A stretch of DNA of 64,000 nucleotides from positions 930,001-994,000 of the forward strand of contig NZ_CP046507.1 of assembly GCF_009741445.1 (NCBI RefSeq). The letters are read 5' to 3'. The notes beneath the pieces were generated by a model, which saw only the letters and a program-made list of their open reading frames with translations, ran no database searches and was not told where the DNA came from. Position numbers and translations under genes: made by a program. Source of the stretch: Mycobacterium avium subsp. avium. GTDB lineage: Bacteria > Actinomycetota > Actinomycetes > Mycobacteriales > Mycobacteriaceae. Below are positions 55,067 to 63,744 of this stretch, in pieces; positions within the stretch are counted from its first letter, which is position 1, and each line of letters opens with the position of its first letter.

Positions 55067-55723
55067 GTGTTGATCACCGGATTTCCCGCCGGCATGTTGG
55101 CGTGCAACTGCTATGTGCTGGCGCAGCGGCCGGGGACGGACGCCGTGATCGTGGACCCGGGGCAGCGGGCGATGGGCCCGTTGCGGCGCATCCTGGACCG
55201 GCACCGGCTGACCCCGGCGGCGGTGTTGCTGACCCACGGGCACATCGACCACATCTGGTCGGCGCAGAAGGTGTCCGACACCTACGGCTGCCCGACCTAC
55301 ATCCATCCCGAGGACAGGTTCATGCTGAAAGACCCCATCCACGGCCTGGGTCCGCGGCTGGCGCAGCTGGCGGCGGGCGCCTTCTTCCGGGAGCCCAGGC
55401 AGGTGGTCGAGCTGGACCGGGACGGCGACAAGCTCGACCTGGGCAGCGTCACCGTCAACGTCGACCACACGCCGGGGCACACCCGCGGATCGATGTGCTT
55501 CCGGGTGTCGTCGGACAAGCAGGTCGTGTTCACCGGCGACACCCTGTTCGAACGTTCGGTGGGACGCACCGACCTGTTCGGCGGCAGCGGACGCGACCTG
55601 CTGACGTCGATCGTCGACAAACTCCTGGTGCTCGACGACGACACCGTGGTGCTGCCCGGGCACGGCAACGCCACCACCATCGGCGCCGAACGGCGCCTCA
55701 ACCCGTTCCTCGAAGGCCTGTAG
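55067..55723 (+). CDS. metallo-beta-lactamase fold hydrolase (glyoxalase II-like)
   Basis: This 218-residue protein has the THGHIDHIWS metal motif (HxHxDH), with HTPGHTRGS, FTGDTLFERSVGR and LPGHGNATTIG. This is the glyoxalase II type, which may hydrolyse S-lactoyl-thiols or mycothiol conjugates. It resembles Rv2581c. GTG start at 55067, divergent from ppiB by 109 bp, with hisS 3 bp downstream, so it belongs to that transcript. Confidence 0.88.
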   Translation: MLITGFPAGMLACNCYVLAQRPGTDAVIVDPGQRAMGPLRRILDRHRLTPAAVLLTHGHIDHIWSAQKVSDTYGCPTYIHPEDRFMLKDPIHGLGPRLAQLAAGAFFREPRQVVELDRDGDKLDLGSVTVNVDHTPGHTRGSMCFRVSSDKQVVFTGDTLFERSVGRTDLFGGSGRDLLTSIVDKLLVLDDDTVVLPGHGNATTIGAERRLNPFLEGL

Positions 55724-55726
55724 CCC

Positions 55727-56989
55727 GTGCCGGAATTCAGCGCTCCCAAGGGTGTGCCCGACTACGTGCCGCCGGACTCGGCGCAGTTCGTCGCGGTCCG
55801 CTCCGGCCTACTGGACGCCGCCCGCGGCGCCGGGTACGGCGACATCGAGTTGCCCATCTTCGAGGACACCGCGCTGTTCGCCCGCGGCGTCGGCGAATCC
55901 ACCGACGTGGTGTCCAAGGAGATGTACACCTTCGCCGACCGCGGCGACCGCTCGGTGACGCTGCGGCCCGAGGGTACGGCCGGAGTGGTGCGCGCGGTGA
56001 TCGAGCACGGCCTGGACCGGGGCACGTTGCCGGTGAAATTGTGTTATGCGGGACCGTTTTTCCGCTACGAGCGCCCCCAGGCGGGTCGCTACCGCCAGCT
56101 GCAGCAGGTCGGTGTGGAGGCGATCGGGGTGGACGACCCGGCGCTGGACGCCGAGGTGATCGCCGTCGCCGACGCCGGGTTCCGCTCGCTGGGGCTGGAC
56201 GGGTTCCGCTTGGAGATCACCTCGCTGGGCGACGACAGCTGCCGTCCGCAATACCGGGAACTGTTGCAGGACTTCCTGTTCGGTCTCGACCTCGACGAAG
56301 AAACCCGGCGGCGCGCTCGGCTGAATCCATTGCGCGTCCTCGACGACAAACGGCCCGAGGTGCGGGCGATGACGGCCGACGCGCCGGTGCTGCTCGATCA
56401 CCTCTCCGATGCGGCCAAACAACACTTCGACACCGTGCTGGCGCACCTGGACGCGCTCGGGGTGCCCTACGTGATCAACCCGCGCATGGTGCGCGGGCTC
56501 GACTACTACACCAAGACCACGTTCGAGTTCGTGCACGACGGTCTCGGCGCCCAGTCCGGCATCGGCGGCGGTGGCCGCTACGACGGGCTGATGCGTCAGC
56601 TCGGCGGACAAGACTTGTCCGGCATCGGATTTGGGCTCGGCGTGGACCGTACCCTGCTGGCGCTGCGCGCCGAGGGCAAGAGCGTGGGCTCGGCGGCGCG
56701 CTGCGACGTCTTCGGCGTCCCGCTGAGCGATCAGGCCAAGCTGCGGCTGGCCGTGCTGGCCGCCGGGCTGCGCGCCGCCGGCGTGCGCGTCGACATGGCC
56801 TACGGCGCGCGGGGGCTCAAGGGCGCGATGCGCGCGGCCGACCGCTCCGGTGCCCGCATCGCCCTGGTTCTCGGCGATCGCGACATCGACGCCGGCACGG
56901 TGGGCGTGAAGGATCTGCAGACCGGCTCGCAGGTGTCGGTGGAACTGGATTCCGTTGTCGCCGAAGTTCTTTCACAACTGAGCCGCTAG
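55727..56989 (+). CDS. hisS: histidyl-tRNA synthetase
   Basis: This 420-residue class II synthetase has the [18 protein letters not shown] start, motif 2 [24 protein letters not shown], the HisA motif [13 protein letters not shown] and motif 3 [14 protein letters not shown]. The C-terminal anticodon-binding domain follows. The GTG start is 3 bp after the glyoxalase-like gene. It is the last gene of the syntenic block before the mobile element. Confidence 0.96.
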   Translation: MPEFSAPKGVPDYVPPDSAQFVAVRSGLLDAARGAGYGDIELPIFEDTALFARGVGESTDVVSKEMYTFADRGDRSVTLRPEGTAGVVRAVIEHGLDRGTLPVKLCYAGPFFRYERPQAGRYRQLQQVGVEAIGVDDPALDAEVIAVADAGFRSLGLDGFRLEITSLGDDSCRPQYRELLQDFLFGLDLDEETRRRARLNPLRVLDDKRPEVRAMTADAPVLLDHLSDAAKQHFDTVLAHLDALGVPYVINPRMVRGLDYYTKTTFEFVHDGLGAQSGIGGGGRYDGLMRQLGGQDLSGIGFGLGVDRTLLALRAEGKSVGSAARCDVFGVPLSDQAKLRLAVLAAGLRAAGVRVDMAYGARGLKGAMRAADRSGARIALVLGDRDIDAGTVGVKDLQTGSQVSVELDSVVAEVLSQLSR

Positions 56990-57009
56990 CCTTAGCTGCG
57001 GCCGTCGCG

Positions 57010-57234
57010 TCATTTCTTGCTGGGGATGACGATGACGACGATCAGGGTCAGGATCGAGAAGAACAGCCCCAGGATTCCCCAGCCCAGCGGATTGCGTCCC
57101 TTCATCATCGCGATGACCCCGCAGATTATCGCGGCGATGATGCTGCCGATGGCGACGAAAATTCCCTTGATGCCGCGGAGGATGAAGCCGGCCGCGACGG
57201 GGTCCGAACTCGCCAAGATCACCGAGTGCAACAT
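57010..57234 (-). CDS. small two-helix membrane protein
   Basis: This 74-residue protein has two hydrophobic helices (GIFVAIGSIIAAIICGVIAMM and GWGILGLFFSILTLIVVIVIPSKK) with a KGRNPLGWG loop. It is similar to small actinobacterial membrane proteins. The ATG at 57234 has an AAGGACC site just upstream, at the edge of the IS110-family element. It converges with hisS. Function unknown; the upstream promoter may have been altered by the insertion. Confidence 0.75.
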   Translation of the reverse strand: MLHSVILASSDPVAAGFILRGIKGIFVAIGSIIAAIICGVIAMMKGRNPLGWGILGLFFSILTLIVVIVIPSKK

Positions 57235-57235
57235 G

Positions 57236-57462
57236 ACAGGTCCTTAGGGTTGAAGGGGTCTGGGATTGGATGTCCTGGATGCCCAGGACGGTGGGGTGTG
57301 GCTAATGTGTTGTTGCAACGGTTGTTGCTTGAAAGGAATGGCCGCCCTGCCGTTTTGGACGGTCCTGGCCACTGATTGAGATCTGACGCGTACTCGATGA
57401 CGCTGCTCTAAGGACCTGTTGGCGGGGTTGTCCGCGGGGACTGCGACGACAGGAGTAGCGGT
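57236..57462 (+). ncRNA. possible bridge-RNA region of the IS110-family element
   Basis: IS110 elements are reported to encode a structured bridge RNA in the noncoding end next to the transposase gene. This 227-bp stretch has no convincing reading frame. It contains CTAAGGACCTGT at 57408-57419, the exact reverse complement of ACAGGTCCTTAG at 57236-57247. A guide matching its target would produce that relation, but a simple hairpin would too. No experimental or alignment support is available here. Confidence 0.3.
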
Positions 57463-58740
57463 ATGGCCGAACCCGACCGAGTGTGGGTGGGTATCGACGT
57501 CGGTAAGTCCACTCATCATGCGTGCGCGATCGATGACACCGGAAAGGTGGTGTGGTCGAAGAAAATCCCGAACGAACAGGCCGCGATCGAAGACCTGATC
57601 GCCCAGGGCGGCCGGATTGCTAACCACGTGGTGTGGGCGATCGATTTGACCTCGCCGCCGGCGGCGCTGCTGATCGCCGTACTGCTGAGCGCGAAAGCCG
57701 AGGTGGTGTATGTGCCGGGCCGCACGGTTAACACGATGAGTCATGCGTTCCGCGGCGAAGGCAAGACCGACGCCAAAGACGCGCGGGTAATCGCCGAAAC
57801 CGCTCGGCACCGACGAGATCTGTCCCCGGTCGTACCCGGCGAAGACCTGGTTGCCGAATTGCGGTCGCTGACCGCATACCGGTCGGATCTGATGGCTGAC
57901 TGGGTGCGAGGCGTGAACCGGCTGCGCTCGATGCTCACCGCCATCTTCCCTGCTCTGGAAGCTGCGTTCGACTACTCCACCCGCGCGCCGTTGATCCTGG
58001 TATCCGCTATGTGCACTCCGGGCGAAATCCGGTCGGCAAAAAGAGCTGGCGTGATCAAGCACCTTCGGAAAAACCGGGCATGGCCCAACAACATCGACAC
58101 GATCGCCGACAAGGCGCTCGCCGCGGCAGCAGGCCAGATAATCACCCTTCCCGGCGAAGCCGGAACCGCCGCGCTCATCAAGCAACTCGCAGCACGGCTG
58201 CTGGACTTGGATCGGCAGATCAAGGACATCGATAAGCAAATCACCAACAAATTTCGTGAGCATCCCAGCGCCGCCATCATCGAGTCGATGCCCGGCATGG
58301 GGCCACACCTGGGCGCTGAGTTCCTCGTAATCACCGGCGGCAACATGGCCGCCTTCACCAACCCCGGCCGACTGGCATCGTTCGCCGGATTGGTACCCGT
58401 CCCACGCGATTCCGGCCGTATCACCGGCAATCTGCATCGGCCCAAGCGCTACAACCGGCGCCTGCGCCGCGTGTTCTACCTCGCCGCCCTGTCCAGCCTC
58501 AAGATCGAAGGTCCCTCGCGGGCTTTCTACGACCGCAAACGATCCGAGAACCATATCCACACCCAGGCCCTGCTTGCCCTGGCACGCCGCCACGTCGACG
58601 TCCTGTGGGCACTGCTGCGCGACAACAGAACCTGGCAACCCCAGCAACCAACCGTGGCAGCTGCCTGACGCACTCACCGGGCGTCCTCACCGCTTGACAC
58701 GCTCATTGAGATTCCTTTCGTGAGGGGCCCCGGGGTAATA
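57248..58740 (+). mobile_element. IS110-family insertion sequence, ends approximate
   Basis: The single transposase gene with about 200 bp of noncoding sequence before it and less than 100 bp after it fits the layout of the IS110 family. This family lacks obvious terminal inverted repeats and makes no long target duplication, so the ends given are estimates. It lies between hisS/the small membrane protein gene and the SRPBCC gene, where M. tuberculosis has dhaA and other genes. Confidence 0.65.
57463..58668 (+). CDS. IS110-family transposase
   Basis: This 401-residue DEDD transposase has an N-terminal RuvC-like domain with Asp12 in VGIDVGKSTHHA, Asp61, and the KTDAKDARVIAE motif (Asp103 and Asp106). 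A C-terminal Transposase_20 domain follows, with ESMPGMGPHLGAEFLVITGG and FAGLVPVPRDSGRITGN, which holds the catalytic Ser. The ATG has an AGGAG site. The gene appears intact. No partner gene is required. Such enzymes use a bridge RNA to recombine target and donor DNA. Confidence 0.93.
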   Translation: MAEPDRVWVGIDVGKSTHHACAIDDTGKVVWSKKIPNEQAAIEDLIAQGGRIANHVVWAIDLTSPPAALLIAVLLSAKAEVVYVPGRTVNTMSHAFRGEGKTDAKDARVIAETARHRRDLSPVVPGEDLVAELRSLTAYRSDLMADWVRGVNRLRSMLTAIFPALEAAFDYSTRAPLILVSAMCTPGEIRSAKRAGVIKHLRKNRAWPNNIDTIADKALAAAAGQIITLPGEAGTAALIKQLAARLLDLDRQIKDIDKQITNKFREHPSAAIIESMPGMGPHLGAEFLVITGGNMAAFTNPGRLASFAGLVPVPRDSGRITGNLHRPKRYNRRLRRVFYLAALSSLKIEGPSRAFYDRKRSENHIHTQALLALARRHVDVLWALLRDNRTWQPQQPTVAAA

Positions 58741-58741
58741 C

Positions 58742-58769
58742 CCGCACGGAGGGTGATTTATCCGTGCGG
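58742..58769 (-). terminator. stem-loop at the end of the SRPBCC gene
   Basis: A perfect 9-bp inverted repeat, CCGCACGGA and TCCGTGCGG with a 10-nt loop, spans the stop codon of the minus-strand SRPBCC gene. No long T tract follows. It may end that transcript or be the mark of the flanking junction with the mobile element. Confidence 0.45.
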
Positions 58770-59264
58770 ATAGGCGCGGCGCACCATGCGGTCGAGAATT
58801 CCGAGGGTGGCGCGCAACGCGCCCTCGGAGAGGATCGGGAAAATTCCGGCTTCCCGCCACTTCGGGTCGATGTTCGACCAGTCGTAGAACGACGTGACGA
58901 TCGTGGCCGAGCCATTCTCGGTGGGGGTGAGCGCGTAACCGTAGACATGGCCGATCGGCGGCTGAATCTGGCCGAGAACCGTCCAGGAAATCAGCCGATC
59001 CTGCTCGAACTCCTTGATGTCGACGGTGACGTCGTATTTGCCCAATTCCGGGAAATCATTTAATGATTCGCGGTCCATGTGGACGACGAACTGGTCACCG
59101 GCGGCGCGCACCGGATCGCCCTCGGCGTCCTGAAGCATCCAGGACGAGTCGATCGCCACGATGATGTCGGGCCCGTGCGTCACTTCGCCCGCGATGAACC
59201 ACCGAGGGCGCGTATTCAGCGGAACCCGATAAATCCGCCGGAAGACTGCACCGAGGCCGGACAT
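58758..59264 (-). CDS. SRPBCC (polyketide cyclase/START-like) protein
   Basis: This 168-residue helix-grip fold protein has VWFIAGEV-type strands, VDIKEFEQDRLISWTVLGQ, and GYALTPTENGSATIVTSFYDWSN. The C-terminal helix is GALRATLGILDRMVRRAY. It probably binds a hydrophobic ligand such as a lipid or polyketide. It resembles a mycobacterial protein near Rv2574. It lies next to the mobile element with no gene between. Confidence 0.82.
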   Translation of the reverse strand: MSGLGAVFRRIYRVPLNTRPRWFIAGEVTHGPDIIVAIDSSWMLQDAEGDPVRAAGDQFVVHMDRESLNDFPELGKYDVTVDIKEFEQDRLISWTVLGQIQPPIGHVYGYALTPTENGSATIVTSFYDWSNIDPKWREAGIFPILSEGALRATLGILDRMVRRAYPHG

Positions 59265-59366
59265 GCTTACACATACGCTGACCAGCTATGCGAGACAACC
59301 AAACCATCGACGGCGAACCCCGGCTAGTGACCCGTGCGTGCCGGGGCTCGGCAACTCAGAGGCAGC

Positions 59367-59528
59367 GTGCCAAGTACGACATTGATCGATCAGCTTCTGG
59401 ATGAGCGCGTGGCGGTAAATTGCACGGCAGCGTCGGTGGAACCGGCTTGTGGAGGTGATCAGCGGGGTAGCGTCGTAGCTGCTCTAGAAGAACAGGGTGT
59501 GGATTTGCAGGCGGTGCGATGCAGCTGA
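59367..59528 (+). CDS. small ORF before the alpha/beta hydrolase gene
   Basis: This 53-residue frame starts at GTG 59367 with an AGAGG site and ends at 59528, overlapping the next start by 10 bp. The C-terminal segment GSVVAALEEQGVDLQAV resembles the end of small Ala-rich proteins found upstream of similar hydrolases in mycobacteria, so it may be a shortened version. Function unknown. Confidence 0.4.
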   Translation: MPSTTLIDQLLDERVAVNCTAASVEPACGGDQRGSVVAALEEQGVDLQAVRCS

Positions 59529-61420
59529 GATGGCTTAGCGTTGCCGAACTGGTCGGCCAGGCCGGTGGTGATCCGTGGGAGATCAACCGAAGCCTGCAGG
59601 CGGGTAGCCCATTCCAGATTTCTAAATTGGCGGAGCGATTTCATATCGCGGGCAGATGTACTGAGGAGGCCGACGACGCGTTCCAACAAGCCCGCGACCG
59701 CTTCAACGCGGCCTGGAACCACCAGAATGGCGACCACCCGATCAACGACTCCGCCGAGGTGCAACGCACTGTCAAATCGCTTGGGGCACAATCTCTCCAG
59801 CTGCCCAAGATTGGTGCTGACCTCGAGAATATCGCCGCCGCCTTGGCCGAGGCGCAGAAAGCGGGAGCACAACGAATCTCTACGTTGGAACATGCGTTGG
59901 AGGGGCTCGACAACATCATTGACGCGGCCGAACACGATCTGCAGCACGGCCACCCCAACGCGCAGGAGACGGCCTTTCTGGAGAAGTTGATCAACGATGC
60001 CAAAGCCGACGCCGCCGACGACACAAGGGATGCTCTGCACGATCTGCATTCAATCCGCGACGGCTACTCAGACACGCTGCAGAAATCATTGGCTAGCCTG
60101 CACGGCGACGGGTACGACCAGGCGGGTATCCAGGCGGCGGAGGGTCCGCTCTCGCCGCTGCCGGACCTACCGGATAATCCCAAGCAATTCACGCAGGTGT
60201 GGAGCACTCTTACGCCTGCGCAGAAGGATGAGGAGTTCCGGCGAAACCCGCTGATCGGCAACCATCCTGGGATGCCCGCGGTGGATAGCGACCACTACAA
60301 CCGACTCGAACTTGCCAGCGAACTGAGTAGCGCGCAGACAGCGGCCGCCCAAGCCGACGCATTGAAGGCCCAGCACCCTGATTGGGCAGACGGCAAAAAC
60401 ATCCCGCCTCCCAACGAGCCGGGAGCGATCTTCGCCGATCGCCAAGCCTACGAATCCTGGAAAAGCCAATACGACGCCGCCCGTGACGGGTCCAAATACC
60501 TACCCGACCTACAAGCTGTCGACAAGGCCGTCAAGATGAGCCCCGACCGCAAACTTATGCTGCTAGACACCAAGACTGGCAAGCAGGCCCGCGCGGCGAT
60601 CGCGGTCGGCGATCCCGATACCTCCACCCACGTATCGGTCACCGCGCCCGGCCTTAACACCACCGTGCACGGCGCGATCGGAAGCATGGCCGATGAAGCA
60701 ACCCGAGTCAGAAGCGAAGCCCTTCGACAGCTGAGCCTCACCCCCGGCCACGAGCACGACACAGCTTCAGCGATTGCCTGGATCGGTTATGACCCCCCGC
60801 AGGTGCCCGGCTTCGACGACATCGGCAAATCACTGACCGGTGGGTGGGATGTCACTCACGACGCCGTCGCCCGAGCCGGTGCCCACGACTTGGCCCGCTT
60901 CTACGACGGGATACAAGCAGCCCACCACGGAGGCCCCGCCGATCTCACCGCGATCGGGCACTCGTACGGGTCACTGACCACCGGGCTGGCCTTGCAAGAG
61001 CCGGGCGATCACGGCGTCTCACGGGCACTGTTCTACGGGTCTCCGGGCATCGAAGCCTCCACTCCCCAACAACTTCACCTGCAGCCCGGCCACGTCTACG
61101 CCATGGAGACCCCCGACGACCCCATCCAGGGTGTCTATGACCTCAGGGCCGTCACCCAAGGCATTCCAATCGTGGGCTCCTACGCCAACGAAGAGTTCGG
61201 CAACTTCGGTGACAACCCGGCCACCAATCCCAACTTCACCCACCTGGCCACCGGCGTGGCCACCGTGCCCGATGGCCACGGCGGCACCATCACCCTCCAA
61301 GACGCCCACGGCCACAGCGACTACCCGCGCTTCCCCGGCAACGGCGGGACCAGGACGACCAACTACAACATCGCCGCCGTCCTCGCTGGCCTGGGAGACA
61401 AGGCGGTTACCACGAAGTGA
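59519..61420 (+). CDS. DUF1023-type alpha/beta hydrolase with helical N-terminal domain
   Basis: This 633-residue protein has a 270-residue helical N-terminal region (starting MQLRWLSVAELVGQAGGDPWEI and containing EIAAALAEAQ-like heptads) and a C-terminal alpha/beta hydrolase domain. The nucleophile elbow is GHSYGS (Ser482), after AIAWIGYDPPQVPGF. The organisation resembles mycobacterial proteins near Rv2542, next to lppA. No signal peptide is clear. The N-terminal part looks like the WXG-type coiled coils seen in secreted-factor neighbours, but no ESX motif is identified. It overlaps a small ORF upstream and the lipoprotein gene downstream. Confidence 0.82.
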   Translation: MQLRWLSVAELVGQAGGDPWEINRSLQAGSPFQISKLAERFHIAGRCTEEADDAFQQARDRFNAAWNHQNGDHPINDSAEVQRTVKSLGAQSLQLPKIGADLENIAAALAEAQKAGAQRISTLEHALEGLDNIIDAAEHDLQHGHPNAQETAFLEKLINDAKADAADDTRDALHDLHSIRDGYSDTLQKSLASLHGDGYDQAGIQAAEGPLSPLPDLPDNPKQFTQVWSTLTPAQKDEEFRRNPLIGNHPGMPAVDSDHYNRLELASELSSAQTAAAQADALKAQHPDWADGKNIPPPNEPGAIFADRQAYESWKSQYDAARDGSKYLPDLQAVDKAVKMSPDRKLMLLDTKTGKQARAAIAVGDPDTSTHVSVTAPGLNTTVHGAIGSMADEATRVRSEALRQLSLTPGHEHDTASAIAWIGYDPPQVPGFDDIGKSLTGGWDVTHDAVARAGAHDLARFYDGIQAAHHGGPADLTAIGHSYGSLTTGLALQEPGDHGVSRALFYGSPGIEASTPQQLHLQPGHVYAMETPDDPIQGVYDLRAVTQGIPIVGSYANEEFGNFGDNPATNPNFTHLATGVATVPDGHGGTITLQDAHGHSDYPRFPGNGGTRTTNYNIAAVLAGLGDKAVTTK

Positions 61421-61989
61421 GCGACCACCAGATGACACGACGCCAGAACCAACAACGCCACCGGATCCTGTGCACGGCCGTGGCCGCAATTGCACTAGCC
61501 GCAGGAGGATGCCACGTGAACCAACCCGATGCGCCGACACCACCCAACGACGCCGCCAAGGCCCTGCAAGTGCTGAAATCTCTGCCGTCGTTCGAGGACA
61601 CCCAAGCTCAGGTCCAGGCCGCCATGAACGAAATCACTGCGGCAGCAGGCAAAGTGGTCCCCTCGGTTACGTGGGAAACACCGCACGAGGGATCAGGCTT
61701 AGGCTGCGAAAAACCGTATGAACAAACGGACGGGCGAGGCTACTTCCTGCCGGATCAAGTTGCCGCCAACGTGTCGGTCTCCGAGCAGCAGTGGGCAACA
61801 ATCCAAGAGGCCGCCAAACAGGCCGCGGCCAAGATCGACGCCACTGAAATCCAGGTGATGCAGAACAACCCCGGAAACCACGACGTCGGCTTCTACGGCC
61901 CCACCGGCATCTTCATCAAAGTGGGTTACCGGGGAAACCTCGTTGTGTCGGGCTACACGGGCTGCCGACTACCGCGCGACAAGAAATAG
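61417..61989 (+). CDS. LppA-family lipoprotein
   Basis: This 190-residue protein has a signal peptide ending at the lipobox AGGC (Cys32) and an extracellular domain with paired cysteines (LGCEKPYEQTDGRG and SGYTGCRLP). The spacing and the FYGPTGIFIKVGYRGN segment match the LppA group of pathogenic mycobacteria. GTG start overlaps the hydrolase stop by 4 bp. A hydrolase gene and lipoprotein gene together also occur around M. tuberculosis lppA/lppB. Function unknown. Confidence 0.83.
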   Translation: MSDHQMTRRQNQQRHRILCTAVAAIALAAGGCHVNQPDAPTPPNDAAKALQVLKSLPSFEDTQAQVQAAMNEITAAAGKVVPSVTWETPHEGSGLGCEKPYEQTDGRGYFLPDQVAANVSVSEQQWATIQEAAKQAAAKIDATEIQVMQNNPGNHDVGFYGPTGIFIKVGYRGNLVVSGYTGCRLPRDKK

Positions 61990-62523
61990 ATCGCGCACGA
62001 GCACGACTCCCGAGTAGGGATTCGGCGAGCGTCTCTCACCGCGATCTGACGAAACACGTTGTGGCCCAAGGCTGAGCGCCGACCAATCGCTATGAATTCC
62101 TGACCCTCTCGACCCTTCGGAACACACGTTGAGCTGACCACGAATTGCGTTGCCCCCAGCAGATTTAAAACTCATCGCCGCAGGTTAGGGACAGTTTCCA
62201 TCCGGATCATAACCTCGCGGGCAGTCGGTAGTTTCTCCCGATAACGATCTTTTCCCCGCCGTCGCCATCCGGTTCAAGCTCAGACTCTTTGGAATCGACC
62301 CGGCTAGCGTCCAGCCTGAATCAGTTGCGAAACGAGTAAGTCATACCGGAATGGTGCCACTCGGATCGCATGGCTGAGTACCGAATTCGCTAATCTCAAG
62401 TTGAGTCCCGCATAGTGGTGTAGCGCGGTTGCTGGGTTCGTCATCGTGTCGGTGATGGACGTAAAGCGGCCACCGCGTGATCCTTCGAGTCAACCTTCCA
62501 CAGAATCCTCGAGGAGTCCCACG
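61990..62523. other. 534-bp region without a supported gene
   Basis: The interval has mixed, somewhat lower GC (notably 62160-62330) and no convincing reading frame on either strand. Its last part, from about 62400, probably includes the left end of the IS256-family element. I see no reliable terminal inverted repeat. Confidence 0.5.
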
Positions 62524-63744
62524 ATGACCGCACCCCACATTGTCGACCCTGCCGGCCTTCTTGGCGAGGCCCTGGCCGAAGCCTCACCTGATCTGATGCG
62601 CTCCCTGCTGCAGACCGTGATCAACGCTCTGCTGTCGGCGGATGCTGATGCCGTCGTGGGCGCCGAATGGGGCCAGCCCACCCCGGGACGGCGAGCGCAG
62701 CGCAACGGGTATCGCCACCGCGGCCTGGACACCAGGGTGGGCACCATCGATGTCGCAGTCCCGAAGCTGCGCAAGGGAACCTACTTTCCCGACTGGCTGC
62801 TCGAACGCCGCAAGCGGGCCGAATCCGCGCTGATCACCGTGGTCGCCGACTGCTACCTGGCCGGCGTCTCCACGCGGCGGATGGACAAGCTGGTCAAGAC
62901 CCTGGGCATCGACTCACTGAGTAAATCGCAGGTCAGCCGCATGGCCACCGACCTCGACGAGCACGTCGAGGCGTTCCGTCACCGCCCACTCGATTCTGCT
63001 GGCCCGTTCACCTTCGTCGCCGCTGATGCGTTGACGATGAAGGTCCGCGAAGGCGGCCGCGTGGTCAACGGGGTCGTGCTGCTGGCCACTGGCGTCAACG
63101 GTGACGGACACCGCGAAGTCCTGGGCATGCGGGTGGTCACCAGCGAGACCGGCCCGGCCTGGAACGAGTTCTTCGCCGACCTCGTCGCCCGCGGGCTGGC
63201 CGGCGTACGCCTGGTCACCAGCGACGCCCACGCCGGGCTGCGCGAGGCGATCGCGGCCAACCTGCCCGGAGCGGCCTGGCAGCGGTGTCGCACACACTAC
63301 GCGGCCAACCTGATGAGCATCTGCCCCAAGAGCATGTGGCCGGCGGTCAAAGCGATGCTGCACAGCGTCTACGACCAACCCGATGCCCCCGCGGTGGCCG
63401 CGCAGTTCGACCGGCTCATCGACTACGTCACCGACAAACTGCCCGCCGTGGCCGACCACCTGGCCACCGCCCGCGAAGATATCCTGGCCTTCACTGCATT
63501 CCCCAAAGATGTCTGGTCCCAGATCTGGTCCAACAACCCCGCAGTTATCTGGAGTCCTGCAGGCGGTGTCCTTGATGTCCGACACGAGGCGTTGAGGTCC
63601 CAGGTTCTGCGTGGTGGACGTGTTTATCTGCAGTCGTCCAGGAGGCAAGAGCCTGCGGAGGGGCGATGCAGATTGCACGAGTTATCTCGCCGGTCTCGTT
63701 GCGTGAGTCGTGGACCGTTCTCGGCGACGACGACGCTCCGGTAG
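62524..63744 (+). pseudogene. IS256-family transposase, truncated by another element
   Basis: The gene starts at ATG 62524 (GAGGAG site). It has the mutator-family DDE core up to about residue 339: GNGYRHRGLDTRVGTIDV, then VAADALTMKV (Asp168) and VTSDAHAGLREAI (Asp234), and QRCRTHYAANLM. After WSQIWSNNP (63540) the sequence leaves the family pattern, so the catalytic Glu and the NREIRRRTDVVG end are lost. The remaining frame to 63744 is read-through into other DNA. It is close to the IS1245/IS1311 group of mycobacterial transposases. Confidence 0.85.

Noticed and set aside
57244..58677. 477-codon minus-strand frame over the IS110 transposase
   Set aside because: It is antisense to a transposase with complete DEDD and Ser motifs; no family recognised.
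61990..62523. Small minus-strand frames (such as 61953-62141 and 62341-62538)
   Set aside because: Short, atypical composition, without ribosome sites or families; left as noncoding.
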